Counted from the stretch's first letter, positions 45,433 to 58,240 are shown. The stretch: DNA of 64,000 bases from Pyrus communis (GCF_963583255.1 NC_084817.1:10608121-10672120); one strand, 5' to 3'. A program made the numbers and translations. The notes: generated from the sequence alone by a model not told the origin.

Positions 45433-48400
45433 TGTTGAGTTTTAAGTGTTTGTATTATCTTTCATAGAGAAACAACAACACAAGAATACAAGATATATAG
45501 GGCAAGGTGTGATCAACACATTGATCACCCTTGAATCACTCCTACACGGAAACTCCATAAAACACGGAGCAGAAAGAAGGTTAGGCAAAAAACTTCTAAC
45601 CACCCTAGAAGTATGGGAAAGAAGATATAAGATCTAACGAGAAGTAAGGTGACAACTACACCCTAATCATCAACCTAACCAATAGCTCGGGATACCCACT
45701 CTTGACTTTTATTAGGAGATATGGGGTGACTGATGCTGCATATGGAATACACACTCTTGACTTTCAATACTCCCCCTCAAGCTGGGTCCATAATGTTGAT
45801 GGAACTGAGCTTGGATAGAAGACGCTTAAATGATTTGGAGGTAATGGTTTGGTGAAAATGTCAGCTAACTGATCAACACTTCTTGTGTAGAGAGTTTGAA
45901 TCACTTGAGTTTGCACTTGAGCACGGATATAGTGGTAATCAACCTCAATATTTTTTGTTCATTCGTGGAACATTGGATTGGAAGCTATCTGCATTGCAGC
46001 TGGATTATCACAGTACATTGACATAGGTTGCTTTGTTTGAAACCCCAGATCACTCAACAGACCCTAAGCAATATTAATTCACATGTTGTGGATGCCATCG
46101 ATCTATACTCAGTTTCTACACTTGATCTTCCAATGACACTTTGCTTCTTACTCTCCCATGTTACCAGATTTCCTCCCACAAACATGCAATTACCTGAGGT
46201 AGACTTTCGATCTATTTGGTTTCTTGCCCAATCAGCATCACAGTAACCAATAACTTGAGTGTTATCATTCCTCTTCATGAGAATTCCTCTTCCAATCAAT
46301 CTTTTTAGATATTGAAGTACTCTCTTAACGAGATTGAAGTGTTCTATTGTAGGTGCACGCATGAATTGACTATCTAATCTCATTACAAATGTAATATCTG
46401 GTCGTGTGATATTTAAATAAATTAACTTACCTACAAGCTGTCATTAGTAACCGATATTAGGTAGAGGTTTGCCTTCCAAGCTGAGCTTGAGCTTACTATC
46501 AAGGGGAGTTTGAACTAGCTTAGCATCCTTCATGTTTAATTCTGTGAGAAGATCGAGGATATATTTCCTTTGGTTAAGGAATAGCCCTTTACTTAATGAG
46601 GCATTTCTATCCCCAGAAAATATTTTAACCTTCCAAGATCTTTGATGGAGAACTTCTGTTGTAGAGAAACCTTAAGGTTTGCGATTTCATCAGCATTGTC
46701 CCCAGTGATTATTAAGTCATCAACATAGATCAACACAACAAGTTTGCCAACCACTCTTGTTCGAACAAACATGGATGAGTTTGCATGACTTCTTTGAAAA
46801 CCAACTTCTTCAAGAACTGAGCTGAGCTTGGCATACTAGGCTCTTGGGGATTGTTTTAATCCATAAATGGATTTGTGCAACCTACACACCATGCCAAGCT
46901 CATTGTATTGAGGATGTCCCGGTGGAAGTTTCACGTAAACCTCCTCTTCAAGGTCGCCATGTAAGAATCCATTCTTCACATCCATTTAGTATAAAGCCCA
47001 TCCCTTATTCACAGCAACAGAATAACACCTTCACAGTGTTCATTTTGGCAACTAGAGCGAATATTTCCTTGTAGTCCACGGTATATGTTTGAGTGAATCC
47101 TGTAGCCACCATCCTAGCTTTGTGCCTTTCAATCGATCCATATGAGTGGAATTTGATCTTGTAGATCCACTTACTACCAACTGCCTTTTTTCCTGGTGGA
47201 AGTCTAACTACACTCCAGGTGTTGTGATTAGTGAGAGCACGAAGCTCTTCCTCCATGGCATTCTACATACTTCTTGAAATGTTTGAGGCTCGCAGTGACT
47301 GGTGATGGTGTTTAAATAGGCAACATAAGATTTTGAAACTTTCCGATAGGACATGAAACCATTGATTGGATGCCTTGCTGAATAAGTCACATAATCTTGA
47401 AGTCTTGTAGGAGGATGCCTAGCACGCACTGGATTTCTTTTGCCTTGAAACTGTTGTGTTTCTTCTATTAAGCTTTCTGGCTATTCATGAGGAAATTCTT
47501 CATTATGCATTTGTTGGTTAGGATTGTGATTACTATCTTGAGTTTCATCAGCTGCAGCAGGAGAATTAAGAGGTTGTATCTCGAAAAATAGTTCCTTAGC
47601 CCTTGGTAAGGGAAAAAACTCAAAACATGACTCCCCCTGTGATTGATCTTTAGACAATTTGTTGAAAAAAAGGTTAGTTTCATCAAATCGTACATCCTTT
47701 GAAACTACAACTCTCTTTAACTCGAGACTATAGCACTTGTAACCTTTTTGAGTAGATGAATAACTAAGAAACATGCATTTGTTAGCCCTAGGGTCCAGTT
47801 TATCCCTATATTGTGGTTGAATATGAACATAACATGTGCATCCAAAGACTTTAAGATGTGACAGGAGATTTGAACTCCAAGACTCCACTTGGTAATCTGT
47901 TTATAATATATGCAGCTGTCATGATCCCTTGGGACCAAATTTTTTTTGGTACTTTCATGTGCAACATTATAGCTCTTGTTTTTTCAAGTAGATAACGATT
48001 CTTTCTCTCGGCTAGACCATTTTGTTGTGGAGTACCAAAACAATTGGTTTGATGCAAAATTCCATTACTGCTTAAATACTGTTTCATGATGTTTGACATA
48101 TATTCCGAGCCATTATCAGATCTCAAAGTTTGGATTTTTGACAAGGTTATGAAAGTCTATGAATGCTTCAACAACTTCACTCTTAAATTTCATAAGGTAT
48201 AACCAAGTAACTCTTGAGAAATCATCTATGAAAGTTACAAAGTACTTATACCCATCAAAAGATTCAAAAAGTTGCCCCTATACATCTGAATGTACAAGTT
48301 CAAAAACTTGTTTAGTCCTATTTGAGGATAAACCAAACGGTAACCTAGTGGCTTTACAAAAATGACATGTATCACACTAGATCACTTCTTTACATAGATT

Positions 48401-48676
48401 TGGAAACAATCTTCACAAAATAAGCTCGGAAGGATGAGCTAATCTCTGATGCGACAAGTTTGGTGTTGACTTAGGTTAAAATTGAAATCCCTTGAGAATT
48501 GATGTCTCCTTGGATAGGTAATAGAGACCATTTAAGAAAAAACTTTCACCAGTCTTCTTCTTGGTGATACAGTCCTGAAAAATGACAGTATAAGGGGAGA
48601 AAGTAACTGAACAGTTTAATGCATGTGTGATTTTTCCAACTGAGAGAAGTTGAAAAGGAAATGAAGGAACGTACAA
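45433..48676 (-). mobile_element. Ty1/copia relic, 5' truncated
   Basis: Read on the minus strand the order is a GAG-pre-integrase piece (48676-48476), integrase with LRSDNGSEYMS and GTPQQNGLAERKNR (48144-47851), RT start with WIYKIKFHSYGSIERHKARM (47256-47005) and RNase H with CDADWARNQIDRKSTSG (46383-46054). Stops and frameshifts separate these pieces. A 337 bp 3' LTR lies at 45433-45769 and starts on the minus strand TATTG in place of the expected TGTTG. A purine tract (45770-45782) precedes it. Gag and the 5' LTR are missing. It is non-functional. Confidence 0.88.
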
Positions 48677-48924
48677 GGCTTTAGACTCTGAGACTTTGGT
48701 GAAGGTAGAGGTGGGAGAGAGTGAGATGGGAGAGACACTTTGTCTAAAGAGTCTAAGTCTTTAGACATCTTTCTACAAACTTTACTTATTTTAATATTAT
48801 ATAATAGGCTAATGTTTGCAGTTTGCTTGATAGTAATTTAGACAACACACAACAGTCATGTGCTTTTCTGCACACTTTGTTCTTTGGTAGTGTGGGAAGT
48901 ACGAAGCAAAGCAAAAGGAAAAGA
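48677..48924. other. no recognisable feature
   Basis: Short AT-rich stretch between the copia relic and the hAT fragment. Confidence 0.4.
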
Positions 48925-49082
48925 AGATTTCGGGATTTCGGGAAGATTTCGGGATTCCCGAACAAATGAAATCTAGAAACCAATCCCATACCGAATATTT
49001 TGGTATTTTTCGGTACGGGATTATCAAAGTTCGAGATAGTTTCGGTTTGGTTTGGGATTTTTGGGAATTTTGTCCAGCCCTA
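48925..49082. mobile_element. hAT fragment, right end only
   Basis: The sequence ends GTCCAGCCCTA. On the minus strand it reads TAGGGCTGGACAAAATTCCC, close to the right end of the 3860-6058 element (TAGGGTTGGAATTTTTTCCC). The same CGGGATTTCGGG-type subterminal blocks are present. The left end was not found, so the copy is truncated. Confidence 0.6.
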
Positions 49083-49202
49083 TGTATGATAACTAACTTT
49101 CTTTTTGTGCCAAAATTACAAGATATGCCACACCCATAATTTAGGAATTTTTCATCACAAGAAAGAGATGCTTAATTGGATTAATAGTCCGCGTAGTGAT
49201 AA

Positions 49203-49580
49203 GGGTAATCCACAGATAGCCCCTGTAGTTAAAAAAAAAAAAAATAAAAAAAATTAGGATTTAAACCCTTGTGATGATATTTGTTAGGATTTAAACCCAA
49301 AATTAAAAACTTTGTCAATTCTCTGTTAATTATTAGCACATAAAGCTCACCTGTGAGGCTAAAAAGATAAAGTTAGCCTCACATGTAAGTCTCACGTTCT
49401 AACAATTACAAAGAGTTTCGTTTTACCCTCATATGTGCACACACCTGCTAATAATTAACGGAAAGTTGACGGAATTTTCAATTTTGTGCCTAAATCCTAA
49501 AATATGTCACCACATGGGCTTAAATCCAAATTTTTTTTTTATTTATTTTTTTATTTTTTTACCACAAGGACTGTCTTCCG
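49203..49580. mobile_element. foldback MITE
   Basis: A left arm of about 120 bp (from CAGATAGCCCCTGTAGTT) is inverted at the right (ending ACCACAAGGACTGTCTTCCG). The arms share AGGATTTAAACCC-type and GTTAATTATTAGCA blocks with moderate divergence. No ORF. The exact ends and target duplication are unresolved. Confidence 0.6.
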
Positions 49581-50340
49581 ACCAATTAAGCCAAAAAAAT
49601 AGCAACATCTTTCCTAAAACCTAGCCATTGTACTCGCTTTAGAGATAGCTAGCCTTTCTACACTCGCTCATGCGCGTGCGAAATGCCTTTTTAATATTAC
49701 GTGCGCTACGCTTGGTGTGTGAAGTTTTGTTTTGTTTTTGTTTTTTTTTTCTCTTTCCTTTTTACATTTGTTTACGCATTAAGAGACATTCTCATAATTA
49801 CAACGTACGACATACAATGTTTAATTTTAATTTGTACATTTTTACTTGTCAAGATACATTTATTTTAATTTTTTTAGTTAACAAATTGTAAAAACTTTTG
49901 CCCATTAGATTTTAAATTAAGATATTGTAAGCCTCTGAACCTGCAAAGAGAGGAGCACATAAACAAAATGAAGCAAAATATGATGTTTCTATCAATCTCC
50001 TATATCGCAAATGCCACAAAAAATGGAACTTTATGTCCAAACGATAGCAGAAAAATATAGATATGAATACATCATTTAAAATGTCATCAAACTGAGTAAA
50101 TAAACAACACTAAAATACTACACCAATATACAAAGAGAAAACTAATGATTTATCTAAAAAAAAGGTCACAGTAAAATTACAACTTTAAGTCCGAATTAGT
50201 CACCCAACATATACCAACATAACGAATAATCAAATTAATAAATTATTTAAATTATTTCTCACATTCCTAAAAACTAAAGGAAAATCATATCAGCAGTAAA
50301 CTAAAAATAGCACAACAAAAATGTTAGCTAAAAATGAGAA
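49581..50340. other. no recognisable gene
   Basis: AT-rich sequence with nothing supported. Confidence 0.4.
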
Positions 50341-50369
50341 CCTTGTTGTATGCTACGACGACTTTTTCT

Positions 50370-50705
50370 CTGGATGTCCATCCCTTGTGCTTAATTTTGA
50401 CAGAGGAACCCGCAACTGTAGAAAACATAGAGTAGGGAAAAAAACATTCTTCTCAAAAGTAGTCAGGTGGAAAACTAATCGCATCGTATGCAGGCTGCAA
50501 TTTATTTAAGTAGAACATTGAAAAACATAAGTTAAACTGTGAATTACAAATGAAACTGCCTACTGAAGTACTCACCAAGTATAATGTTTTCTGAAAAGAC
50601 AGTCCATTTCTTCCTCATTTGTTCTCTTTTTTCTGGCCATGTGGAACTGAAAGGACCCAATTAACTCTCCAGTGCGTGGGATCGTTATCAGATTCGTCTT
50701 TGAAA
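50370..50705 (-). pseudogene. possible two-exon fragment of an unknown gene
   Basis: On the minus strand the frame LITIPRTGELIGSFQFHMAR continues through KKRTNEEEMDCLFRKHYT and ends near 50577 at a GTGAGT donor. After a short AT-rich intron and a CAG acceptor at about 50495, a phase-compatible frame continues with LHTMRLVFHLTTFEKN and ends at a stop near 50370. The splice signals are good and the coding bias is plausible, but the family is not recognised and no start was found. Confidence 0.25.
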
Positions 50706-51080
50706 AAAAAAAAAAACTGTTGTATTCAAAAGCCCGGATGTTTTGAAGGCATAATGTTTATTGGCATAATGATCAGTAGAAGATAAACCACAGAGAGTAA
50801 TCTCACTAAATCTATTGTAGATAGTAAACTGAAATTATGCAATACAACAATCCGAAGCCATGCCAAACAAAATTAAAGCACGTAGAGTGCTATGGGAGTA
50901 AAGCCAAGCCAAATTAATAAAACACCAAACAAAATAACTACCCCTGAATTTCATGAAGGACAACCAATATTAGAGACGGGAAAAAAAAAGACTCTTACGG
51001 CACACTTGTCTACCAATTAAACATTCAATAGAAAACTTCAAATGAAAGTCAAGAAATCACGTAATTCAAGCATACCTGTA
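50706..51080. other. no recognisable gene
   Basis: AT-rich sequence upstream of the second TRIM, with nothing recognised. Confidence 0.4.
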
Positions 51081-51719
51081 AGTGGTGTAGAATTTTTCAG
51101 GTTGACGGGCTGAGGGCCCACTCCAACAACACTGATATTGTCCCCACTTAACCACCTGCACAATCCTCAGGTGTGGGGTTTTATCACAAAAGGTCTCGGT
51201 GTTAGTTAGACAGGGGTATTTCTATTTAAACTACTTTCTCTTTGGCCGTCTGGCCAATGTGGGACAACAATGAGTTCCAACACTCCCCCGCACGTGAGAC
51301 CCCATTTTATGGGTCACACGTGGAGATCCACACATCAGCAACCATTTGGAGCCAAGTCGGGGCTCACCCATCACGCGGGGCCAAACGGGGACCCATCCAA
51401 TCACGTGGCATCTTTGGCCTACGTGGAGCCATGTTGGGACTCACTCATCGCGCGGGGCCAAACGGGGACCCACCCAATCACGTGGTAGTACTGGCCCGCC
51501 TCTTGACTCTGATACCATGTAGAATTTTTCAGGTTAATGGGCTGAGGGTCCACTCTAATAACACTGATACTGTCCTCACTTAACCACCTGCACAATCCTC
51601 AAGTGTGAGGTTTTATCACAAAAGGTCTCGGTGTTAGTTAGAGAGGGGAATTTCTATTTAAACTACTTTCTCTTTAGCCCTCTGGTCGATGTGGGACAAC
51701 AATGAGTTCCAACAACTGG
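51081..51719 (-). mobile_element. older TRIM of the same family
   Basis: The LTRs of 197 bp lie at 51086-51282 and 51518-51714 and differ at about 15 positions. The flanks AGTGG and ACTGG are a target duplication with one mismatch. The primer site on the minus strand starts TGGTATCAGAGTC. The LTRs align along their length with the TRIM at 30746, for example around CACTTAACCACCTGCACAATCCTCA. It is a much older insertion. Confidence 0.88.
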
Positions 51720-52269
51720 TAATTGAACACCCAAAACATTCAATCTTATACAAATGAAATACTGCCACAACTAATAACCCAAAAGTTAATATTTGTGAAA
51801 GCAACCAAACTAAAGGAGAGGAAAATGAAAATAGTGAATATTAACAGAGATTACAAACTTTATCCATTTGTCTAGTGAGAAGCTATACATCATGCCAATA
51901 TAATAAAAGCATGCTTGAATGATAAAGCTTGAAATCCTAGAACAATGGCAGCAAGGAAATTGGAATATAAACAAAAATTTACGATAAAGTAAGAAAGTTT
52001 AGGCATTCACCAGTAATTGGACTTGACGGATGTTAGATTTAGCGGTCATCCAGATCCATTTGTAGTGAGTGACTGAACGAGGGCCTGATGAACCTTTAGG
52101 AATAGGAATGAGACCCTTGAAGAGGTTATAGAATCCGAAGTTCCATATCTGAGTTCAACTTTACGCTTTGTTGCATTTAGCTTATTGACAAAACATCTAC
52201 TTCGTTGTTGATTTATTGATAAAGATGCAGCACCACGTATACATGTAGCCATTGAATTAGGCATTAAAG
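51720..52269. other. no recognisable gene
   Basis: The minus frame 52046-52264 shows no known motif. Nothing else is supported. Confidence 0.4.
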
Positions 52270-53478
52270 ACGTTTTCCGCTACCCCAAAGGTACTATGGG
52301 TTTGGGCTAATCCACAACGCATTTGGAGCAGATTCGACCCCTTGATCCTTAAAATGATATTTGCCTTGTTTGTTATGCTGACGCAGGTTACTTATCAAAC
52401 CCACACAAAGCACATCCCCGATTGGTTATGTCTTCACCGGTAGGGATATCGCAATATCTTGGAGGTTCACGATATGACCATAGTTGCAAAATCTTCGAAT
52501 CGTTCCAAGACTCACCTTACTTCATTTTGCCACAATGTGAGACATGGTTGAGAGCCTTTGTTGAGCATATTCGAAGTACCTACTGTTTTCATTCATTGTG
52601 AGTTCTGACGACGATTTATGAAGACAATGTCGCATGTATCAACCTAACCAAAATATGATACATCAACAAAGTCAACGTCAAGACATATTGCATCTACATC
52701 ACATCAGCAAAGTATCAAGAGACTGAAGTCAAGCAAGCCGATCCCAGACAACCTTGCCGACCTCTTTACGGTGTCACTGTCGAAGTCAAACTTCCAGAAG
52801 CTTGTTTGAGGAATTGGTATGCCTAACTATTCATATGCAATGTTTGTACTTCACATTTGTAAGTTTTATCAAACTGATAAGGAGTATCCAGGATCTTAAT
52901 GTACTATTTTCCCCTACGATTATGAGCATTTTTCCCACCGGGTTTTTGCTACGTAACTAGGTTTAGCTCTTTTACTTGTGTTAAAAAGACTTATAGCTTT
53001 GACTTAATGCAACTTCTCACTTTTCTCCTTAGTCTATGGGTTTTACCGTAGCGAGGTTTTGTGAGTTGTAACTTTTATGCATTCTTCCGTTGATCTGAGA
53101 CTCACATTCGCTCGTTGTGCGGACGACTTCTTCAACTGAACTTACTTCATTGCTAAAGACTTGATATGCTATTTGCTTGAGTATTTACACACTCAAGGGA
53201 AAGTGTTGCAGTCCTATTAGATTAGGAATGTGATTGTGTAAATCCTATCATATCTGGGATATCCTTATGAGATTCTACCATATCTTTTAGACTAAATATT
53301 ATCCTATTAGAGTTGTAACCTTATTGGGGTAAAGAATTTACATTTCCTATTACTATAAATAAAGGCACAATAGGGTGAGATAACACACAACTCACAAACA
53401 CATTTCTCTCATATTTCTCTATACCGCACCCCCTCTCTGTGTGTCCTTTATATTGTTCAGTAAATTAGGCCTACAACA
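52270..53478 (+). mobile_element. Ty1/copia relic with 3' LTR
   Basis: A decayed RNase H region at about 52367-52830 reads CYADAGYLSNPHKAHP and YEDNVACINLTK, with stops inside. After a non-coding stretch a purine tract CAAGGGAAAG (53194-53203) precedes a 275 bp LTR (53204-53478) that starts TGTTGCAGTCC and ends GCCTACAACA. The LTR has a TATA box (CTATAAATAAAGG) near 53355. Everything upstream of RNase H is lost. Confidence 0.8.
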
Positions 53479-53722
53479 ATAAGGCCTCAAAAGAATTTGC
53501 ATGCCCCTATAAAAATCCCAGGGACCGGCCACAATACTACAAAACCTCTATAAAGTAATAAAGTTAAGACCAAACCAATTTTATAACATTAGGAGGTTAT
53601 TACTTAATGTGTACTTAATAAATTAATATTTATTTATTTATCCTTAATGAAAATAAAAAATTAGTTAATGAATGTTGTATTTCCAAAATATTTTAATCTC
53701 TCAAGAAGCTGAACATGCTAAA
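53479..53722. other. spacer, no feature seen
   Basis: AT-rich, nothing recognised. Confidence 0.4.
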
Positions 53723-55138
53723 TGATGCAGATGTATTGGCATAGGTTGCATTCATCTATGCATTAAATATCTAAATAAGTAATCTTGGGTTTGGCTTTAT
53801 TACCTAGAGTCATAATAAATTCTTGAATAGGCTTAATGTCCTGGGGTTATTGGGGTTCAGCCTTTTCATCTTATATTTCCTTGTAAGCACTAGATGACAG
53901 GGTAGGTTTTTAGTGTTAAAGTAAAAGTAAGAGTTTGTTCTTTTCGGTTCTATCAACCTGGGCAATGGTGAAGCTACATGAGGGGAGGAGTGGCGGCCGC
54001 CACTCCCTTCGCCGAAAAACATGCCTAGGAGCGCTAGTTCAGCCCCTTCGCTCTTGAAATCGAGGGTCAAGTGTTGGTTCGGTCGGGATTTGCAGACGAA
54101 GGCGTCGGATTTTCAGAGGAAGGGCAATGAGGGAGAAGGTTGGGTGGAGGGAACAAAGGCATCAGATTTTCAACGGCTGCAATGTTCTGGTTTTCTACAA
54201 ACCAGAAGCAGAGAACAAGACGATCAATTTCTATTCAAAAAGCATCCTAAGTCACGTGCTATCTAGTCCACGTGAGTTTTTAAGTAAAACAATGAGCATT
54301 GATGTGTTGTACACCACCTAGGTCACATGGGAGGCTAATAGCCTCACTATTTTTTTATTAAAAAAACAAAAAGGCTCGATGTCCACCCCACCCAAATTAA
54401 CTCCCTAATCCTCCATATCCTAAATCCCACTCCACCTAATTGGAGTCCATCATCATCAGCACACCACCAATCTTTTCCCAAACTTCACGTACCAATCGAC
54501 ACTTCAAGATCAACTTAGTTAGGCATTTCATAATCAATTTGATATTTATATTCATTCTATGTGTTTGAGAAATAACTTTTTTTAATTGCAAGGAATTAAT
54601 GATCTTATTAAAACATGATGGAAAAGGGGTTACACTAAATTGTTGTTTGCATAAAGATTATGAATAAAAAGTTGTAATTTATCGTTTAATATTTCAATGG
54701 TATTTTCATCTAATTTTGTTTTAGCTTGAATATTAGGACCAATATTGAAATCCTGGATCCGTCACAACTTGGAGGAGAAGGCTGTGATGGGATCGATGAA
54801 GGGCTTTGAGTTTTTTAGAATCTAATCCTAACTAAATTAAGCTTCTTACATAGCTTTGATATTACCGTTTACAACTGCTTTGGTGAAGAAACAATTTTCT
54901 GTTATGAATATTGACTCAAAACTTTGCACTCTCCAATGTGAAAGCAACCGCTTTGATTAAACCTTGCACTCTTTTGAATTTCGCCTCTCCCCTCGGCAAA
55001 TCCTGGCTTCGCCACTGAACCTAGGTATTTCTTAGGAATCAATAGAGCACATATTTTCATTGTCCTTGGCTATTCTCATCTATAAGAGACAACAACAATA
55101 AGAGTTTATTGTGTTCTCAAGTTTGTTTCATTTCCTTG
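53723..55138 (+). repeat. gypsy-type LTR, plus orientation, interrupted
   Basis: It starts TGATGCAGATGTATTGG and resumes after the inserted hAT at about 55026, ending near CATTTCCTTGTTG. It is homologous in reverse orientation to the LTR at 55311-56068. Without the insertion it is about 350 bp and lacks the last 20-odd bases of the LTR. Confidence 0.7.
53963..55017. mobile_element. non-autonomous hAT element, 1055 bp
   Basis: Its ends are CAATGGTGAAGCTAC and, on the minus strand, CAGTGGCGAAGCCAG. The flanks AACCTGGG (53955-53962) and AACCTAGG (55018-55025) match at 7 of 8, the hAT target size. It is nested in an LTR, which splits that LTR into two halves that align with the inverted partner. 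No transposase frame is present. Confidence 0.75.
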
Positions 55139-55310
55139 TTGTCGAGCAAGTAAAGTCTTCATTTGTTGAGTAAGCCTTCAGTTAACCTGTTGTGCTAATC
55201 GTGCAATATGTTCTCTCTCATACACATTATCATGGTTGGTTCCGCGTCCTAGTCCCCTTCCACCACGTCCCATTCGTGGTGGCATGATTGACCTAAGCTC
55301 TGACGCCAAC
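55139..55310 (-). pseudogene. gypsy leader and gag start
   Basis: On the minus strand, directly after the LTR at 55311, the sequence TTGGCGTCAGAGCTTAGG resembles a primer-binding site. An ATG frame follows, reading MPPRMGRGGRGLGRG, typical for the basic N-terminus of a plant gypsy gag. The frame stops soon after and the element is cut at about 55139. Confidence 0.6.
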
Positions 55311-56068
55311 TGATGCAGCAGATAATATTGGAAAAATGAAACCAACTTGAGAACACAATCCTTAATTCTTGTTGATTCTCACATATGAGAATAATCAAGA
55401 ACAAGGAAAATCTATGCCTCGTTGATTTCTACAAAATACCCAAGTTGATGAGAATAAACTCTTACTTTTACTTTAAGATTCCAAAACTACCCTGCCATCT
55501 AGGCTTACAAGGAAATATAAGATGAAAAGGTTGAATTTCTACCTGTGGTAAAAAAAAAAAAGGCTGAACCCTAGTAGTCCCAATACATTGAGGCCTGGTT
55601 TGGTACTGAGCTGATTCTGAAAAAAACTGGTATAAAAAAAAGCTGGGAGCTGTTTTTGTGTTTGGTAAACATTCAGCTTCAGCTTTTTTTCACAGTTTTG
55701 GGTGAAAAAAAGCCAAAAACAAGAACCTGCAAAACCCAGCTTTGAAAAACCGGCTTTTTATCACATCTGTTTTACATAAAAGTTTACCAAACACTATAAT
55801 ACTGTTTTTTTTTTCAAAAGCACTTTTACAAAAAAGTTTACCAAACACTCTGCTGCTTTATTTCACAGCTGCTTATTCTCACAGCACAGCAGAAGCAGCT
55901 TTTTTTTAAAGCACATCAATACCAAACCAGTCCTGAGCCTAGTAAGAAATTTTATTATGACCCTAGGTTATAAAGCCAAATCCAAAATTACTTTTAATAC
56001 AATGCATAAATACTTATTTCGATATAAGTCTCAAGATCACCGCATCATATCCCAATGCATTTGCATCA
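55311..56068 (-). repeat. gypsy-type LTR, minus orientation, with nested MITE
   Basis: On the minus strand it starts TGATGCAAATGC and ends ATCTGCTGCATCA. After removal of the MITE at 55592-55933 it is about 413 bp. It forms an inverted pair with 53723-55138. Confidence 0.75.
55592..55933. mobile_element. Tourist-like (PIF/Harbinger) MITE, 342 bp
   Basis: The ends GGCCTGGTTTGGTA and, inverted, GGACTGGTTTGGTA are flanked by TGA on both sides (55589-55591 and 55934-55936). A three-base target duplication and GGCCTGTTTGG-like ends fit Tourist-type MITEs. No coding capacity. Confidence 0.75.
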
Positions 56069-56989
56069 CTACTTAAGTTAGAAACATTTTGGCTTCAATA
56101 AGAAATGGGTTAGAAACTCCATCTCTCTTAAATTAATAGTTTTGAACCCTTCCCTTCTTTTAATAATAATAATTTTGAAATTTGTTTTTTTTTTAAATGT
56201 AGTATTACGTACCAGAAAGCTTAAAGATGTGACAACATCTCTAAAAACTAAAGTATTTGTTCCAAACAACTGTAGAAAAATATTCTAGTTCATCAAAAAA
56301 AATTTATTTGAGATATTATATATTTTTGTACTTATTGACAATTATTCCTATGTGGAGGTGTGTTTCCTTAAGATAAGATCAATAAAAATTATAACTAATT
56401 ACAAGTGGAGTTTATTCCCATACATATTGGTGTCAAGTTGGGGCCCGAAATTTTTATGATTTTAAGAAGGTTATTCCTTTAAGAAGGTTCTCTATTGTAA
56501 TAAACTTATAAATTTCCTCATGACTTAACTCATTCATACTTTAAATTTGGACAAAATTTTTTTTTCTCATTCCACATACCTTAGATCTCGTGAGGGTAAA
56601 TTCAATTTTGTGAACTATTATTATGAACAGTCAACTTTCTAAAAATAGGTCCAATGACTATTATCTTTTTGCTAAGTTTGTGTTAAAAATGATTTTTTTT
56701 AAAATAATTGTAATATCTTAAATCATATAAATTAAATCTCTTCAACCGTACTGCATCTTTTTACTTATTTAATATATCTATCTATGTCATAGATTTTTTT
56801 TGTCAATAACATACCTATCACAGATAAATCATTTTTGGCTACCTATATTATAGATATTTTTTGTTTGTAATCTATCTCTTTAGAATTAGTTGTATTCAAT
56901 TCTATCTTAAAAATGTTTCGTTTGAAAATTGTTGTAGTTTTTTTTTATAATATAGGTATGGTACAATTGGACTCGATTTAAAAAACATC
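56069..56989. other. no recognisable gene
   Basis: Very AT-rich, with nothing supported. Confidence 0.5.
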
Positions 56990-57011
56990 TTGAATTTTTT
57001 AATTGGTTGTG

Positions 57012-57545
57012 GATATTGAAGAAGTTGAAGTTTCATCATAAAACTAATTCGCATTATAGGAAGTAGTCCAACCTCTTATAATTAAACCCTTACAAGGTTT
57101 CTCCTTTTACCGATGTGAGACATTTTTACCTTCACATCCACACATGCCCCATCACGTGTGGTGATTTTTCAAGCCAAACACATGGACAACATAACTAGGT
57201 GACATGTAGCCGTTGCGCTTCGCACGTGGGCCAACATTCTCTGATACCATGAATAAAATGGGATTTCACCATATTGCCAATTGGTTTTATGGTGGAGCTT
57301 CAACTTCTTCATGGTTTTAGAACAGGTTGTCTTACGTGTGAAGTCCAATGACCACACGTGCTCTACGACACCCAAGTTGTGTTGTTTACATGTTAGGCTT
57401 GAAAATTCGTCAAACGTGAATAGAAGTGTTGAGAATAAATCTCATATTGATGAAATGATGAACCTTTTATGTGCTTATAAATAATTGAACTAGTCATTAT
57501 ATTACTAATTGTTTTACGATGAAACTTCAATTTCCTTGGTAATAA
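57012..57545. repeat. decayed TRIM-like element with inverted arms
   Basis: GAAGAAGTTGAAGTTTCATC (57016-57035) is inverted at about 57285-57318, and a third copy in the second orientation lies at about 57505-57540. CTCTGATACCATG at about 57239-57251 is the reverse of a tRNA-Met primer site, and CATGCCCCATCACGTGTGG resembles the internal start of the TRIMs at 30746 and 51086. The structure is too decayed to set boundaries. Confidence 0.4.
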
Positions 57546-58240
57546 ACAAGAAGCATCCTTTCACCTTTTCGTAGACAAGCTTTGTTTATTTTTGTTCTTC
57601 CGAAGCCGCAGCCCACACTGAATTTGGTACATACAACACATATATATATATCTCCGAAAAAGTTATTTTAAAAAAAAAAAAAAAAAAAGAGAGAGAACGA
57701 GTAAAAACTATAAAGGACAAAAGATAGGAGTGAATGGGTGGTCTCTTTGAATTTGAAGTTTGAATCTTCAACATTTTTTCTTTCAACAATGCTGCTAAAT
57801 TTTGATGAGTATTCCACCACTAAACACTACAATTTCGACACAATTATGTTTCCTGTACTTGGGTGGACGATTAACCATTGTGGTTATCTGATATGCTATT
57901 ATTATTAGAGTGGTGCTATTCATACCTTCATTTTTATCTCTCACACATCCGTTTCAATTTTCAATCGTCTGATCGAATGAATTAAAGAAGATTGATAGAC
58001 AAAAACTAATAAGAGTGTGTAGTTGGTAAAAATAGGTTTATGAATAACGCTACACTTACTATTATTTCGACATGCTTATGATTGCATTTTTATTCAAATT
58101 GTTTTTGTCCAAAATATTCGCCAAAGTGAACAACCAAAAAAAAAAAAAAAAAATCTTAATATGGATATAATGCCTTAAAAGTGATGATTACAAATTGAAT
58201 CCCTCCCCCTGGACTCTTTTTTCGGGTTCGGTTCATTCTT
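57546..58240. other. no recognisable gene
   Basis: It contains an A-tract at about 57670-57688 and short frames only. Confidence 0.4.
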
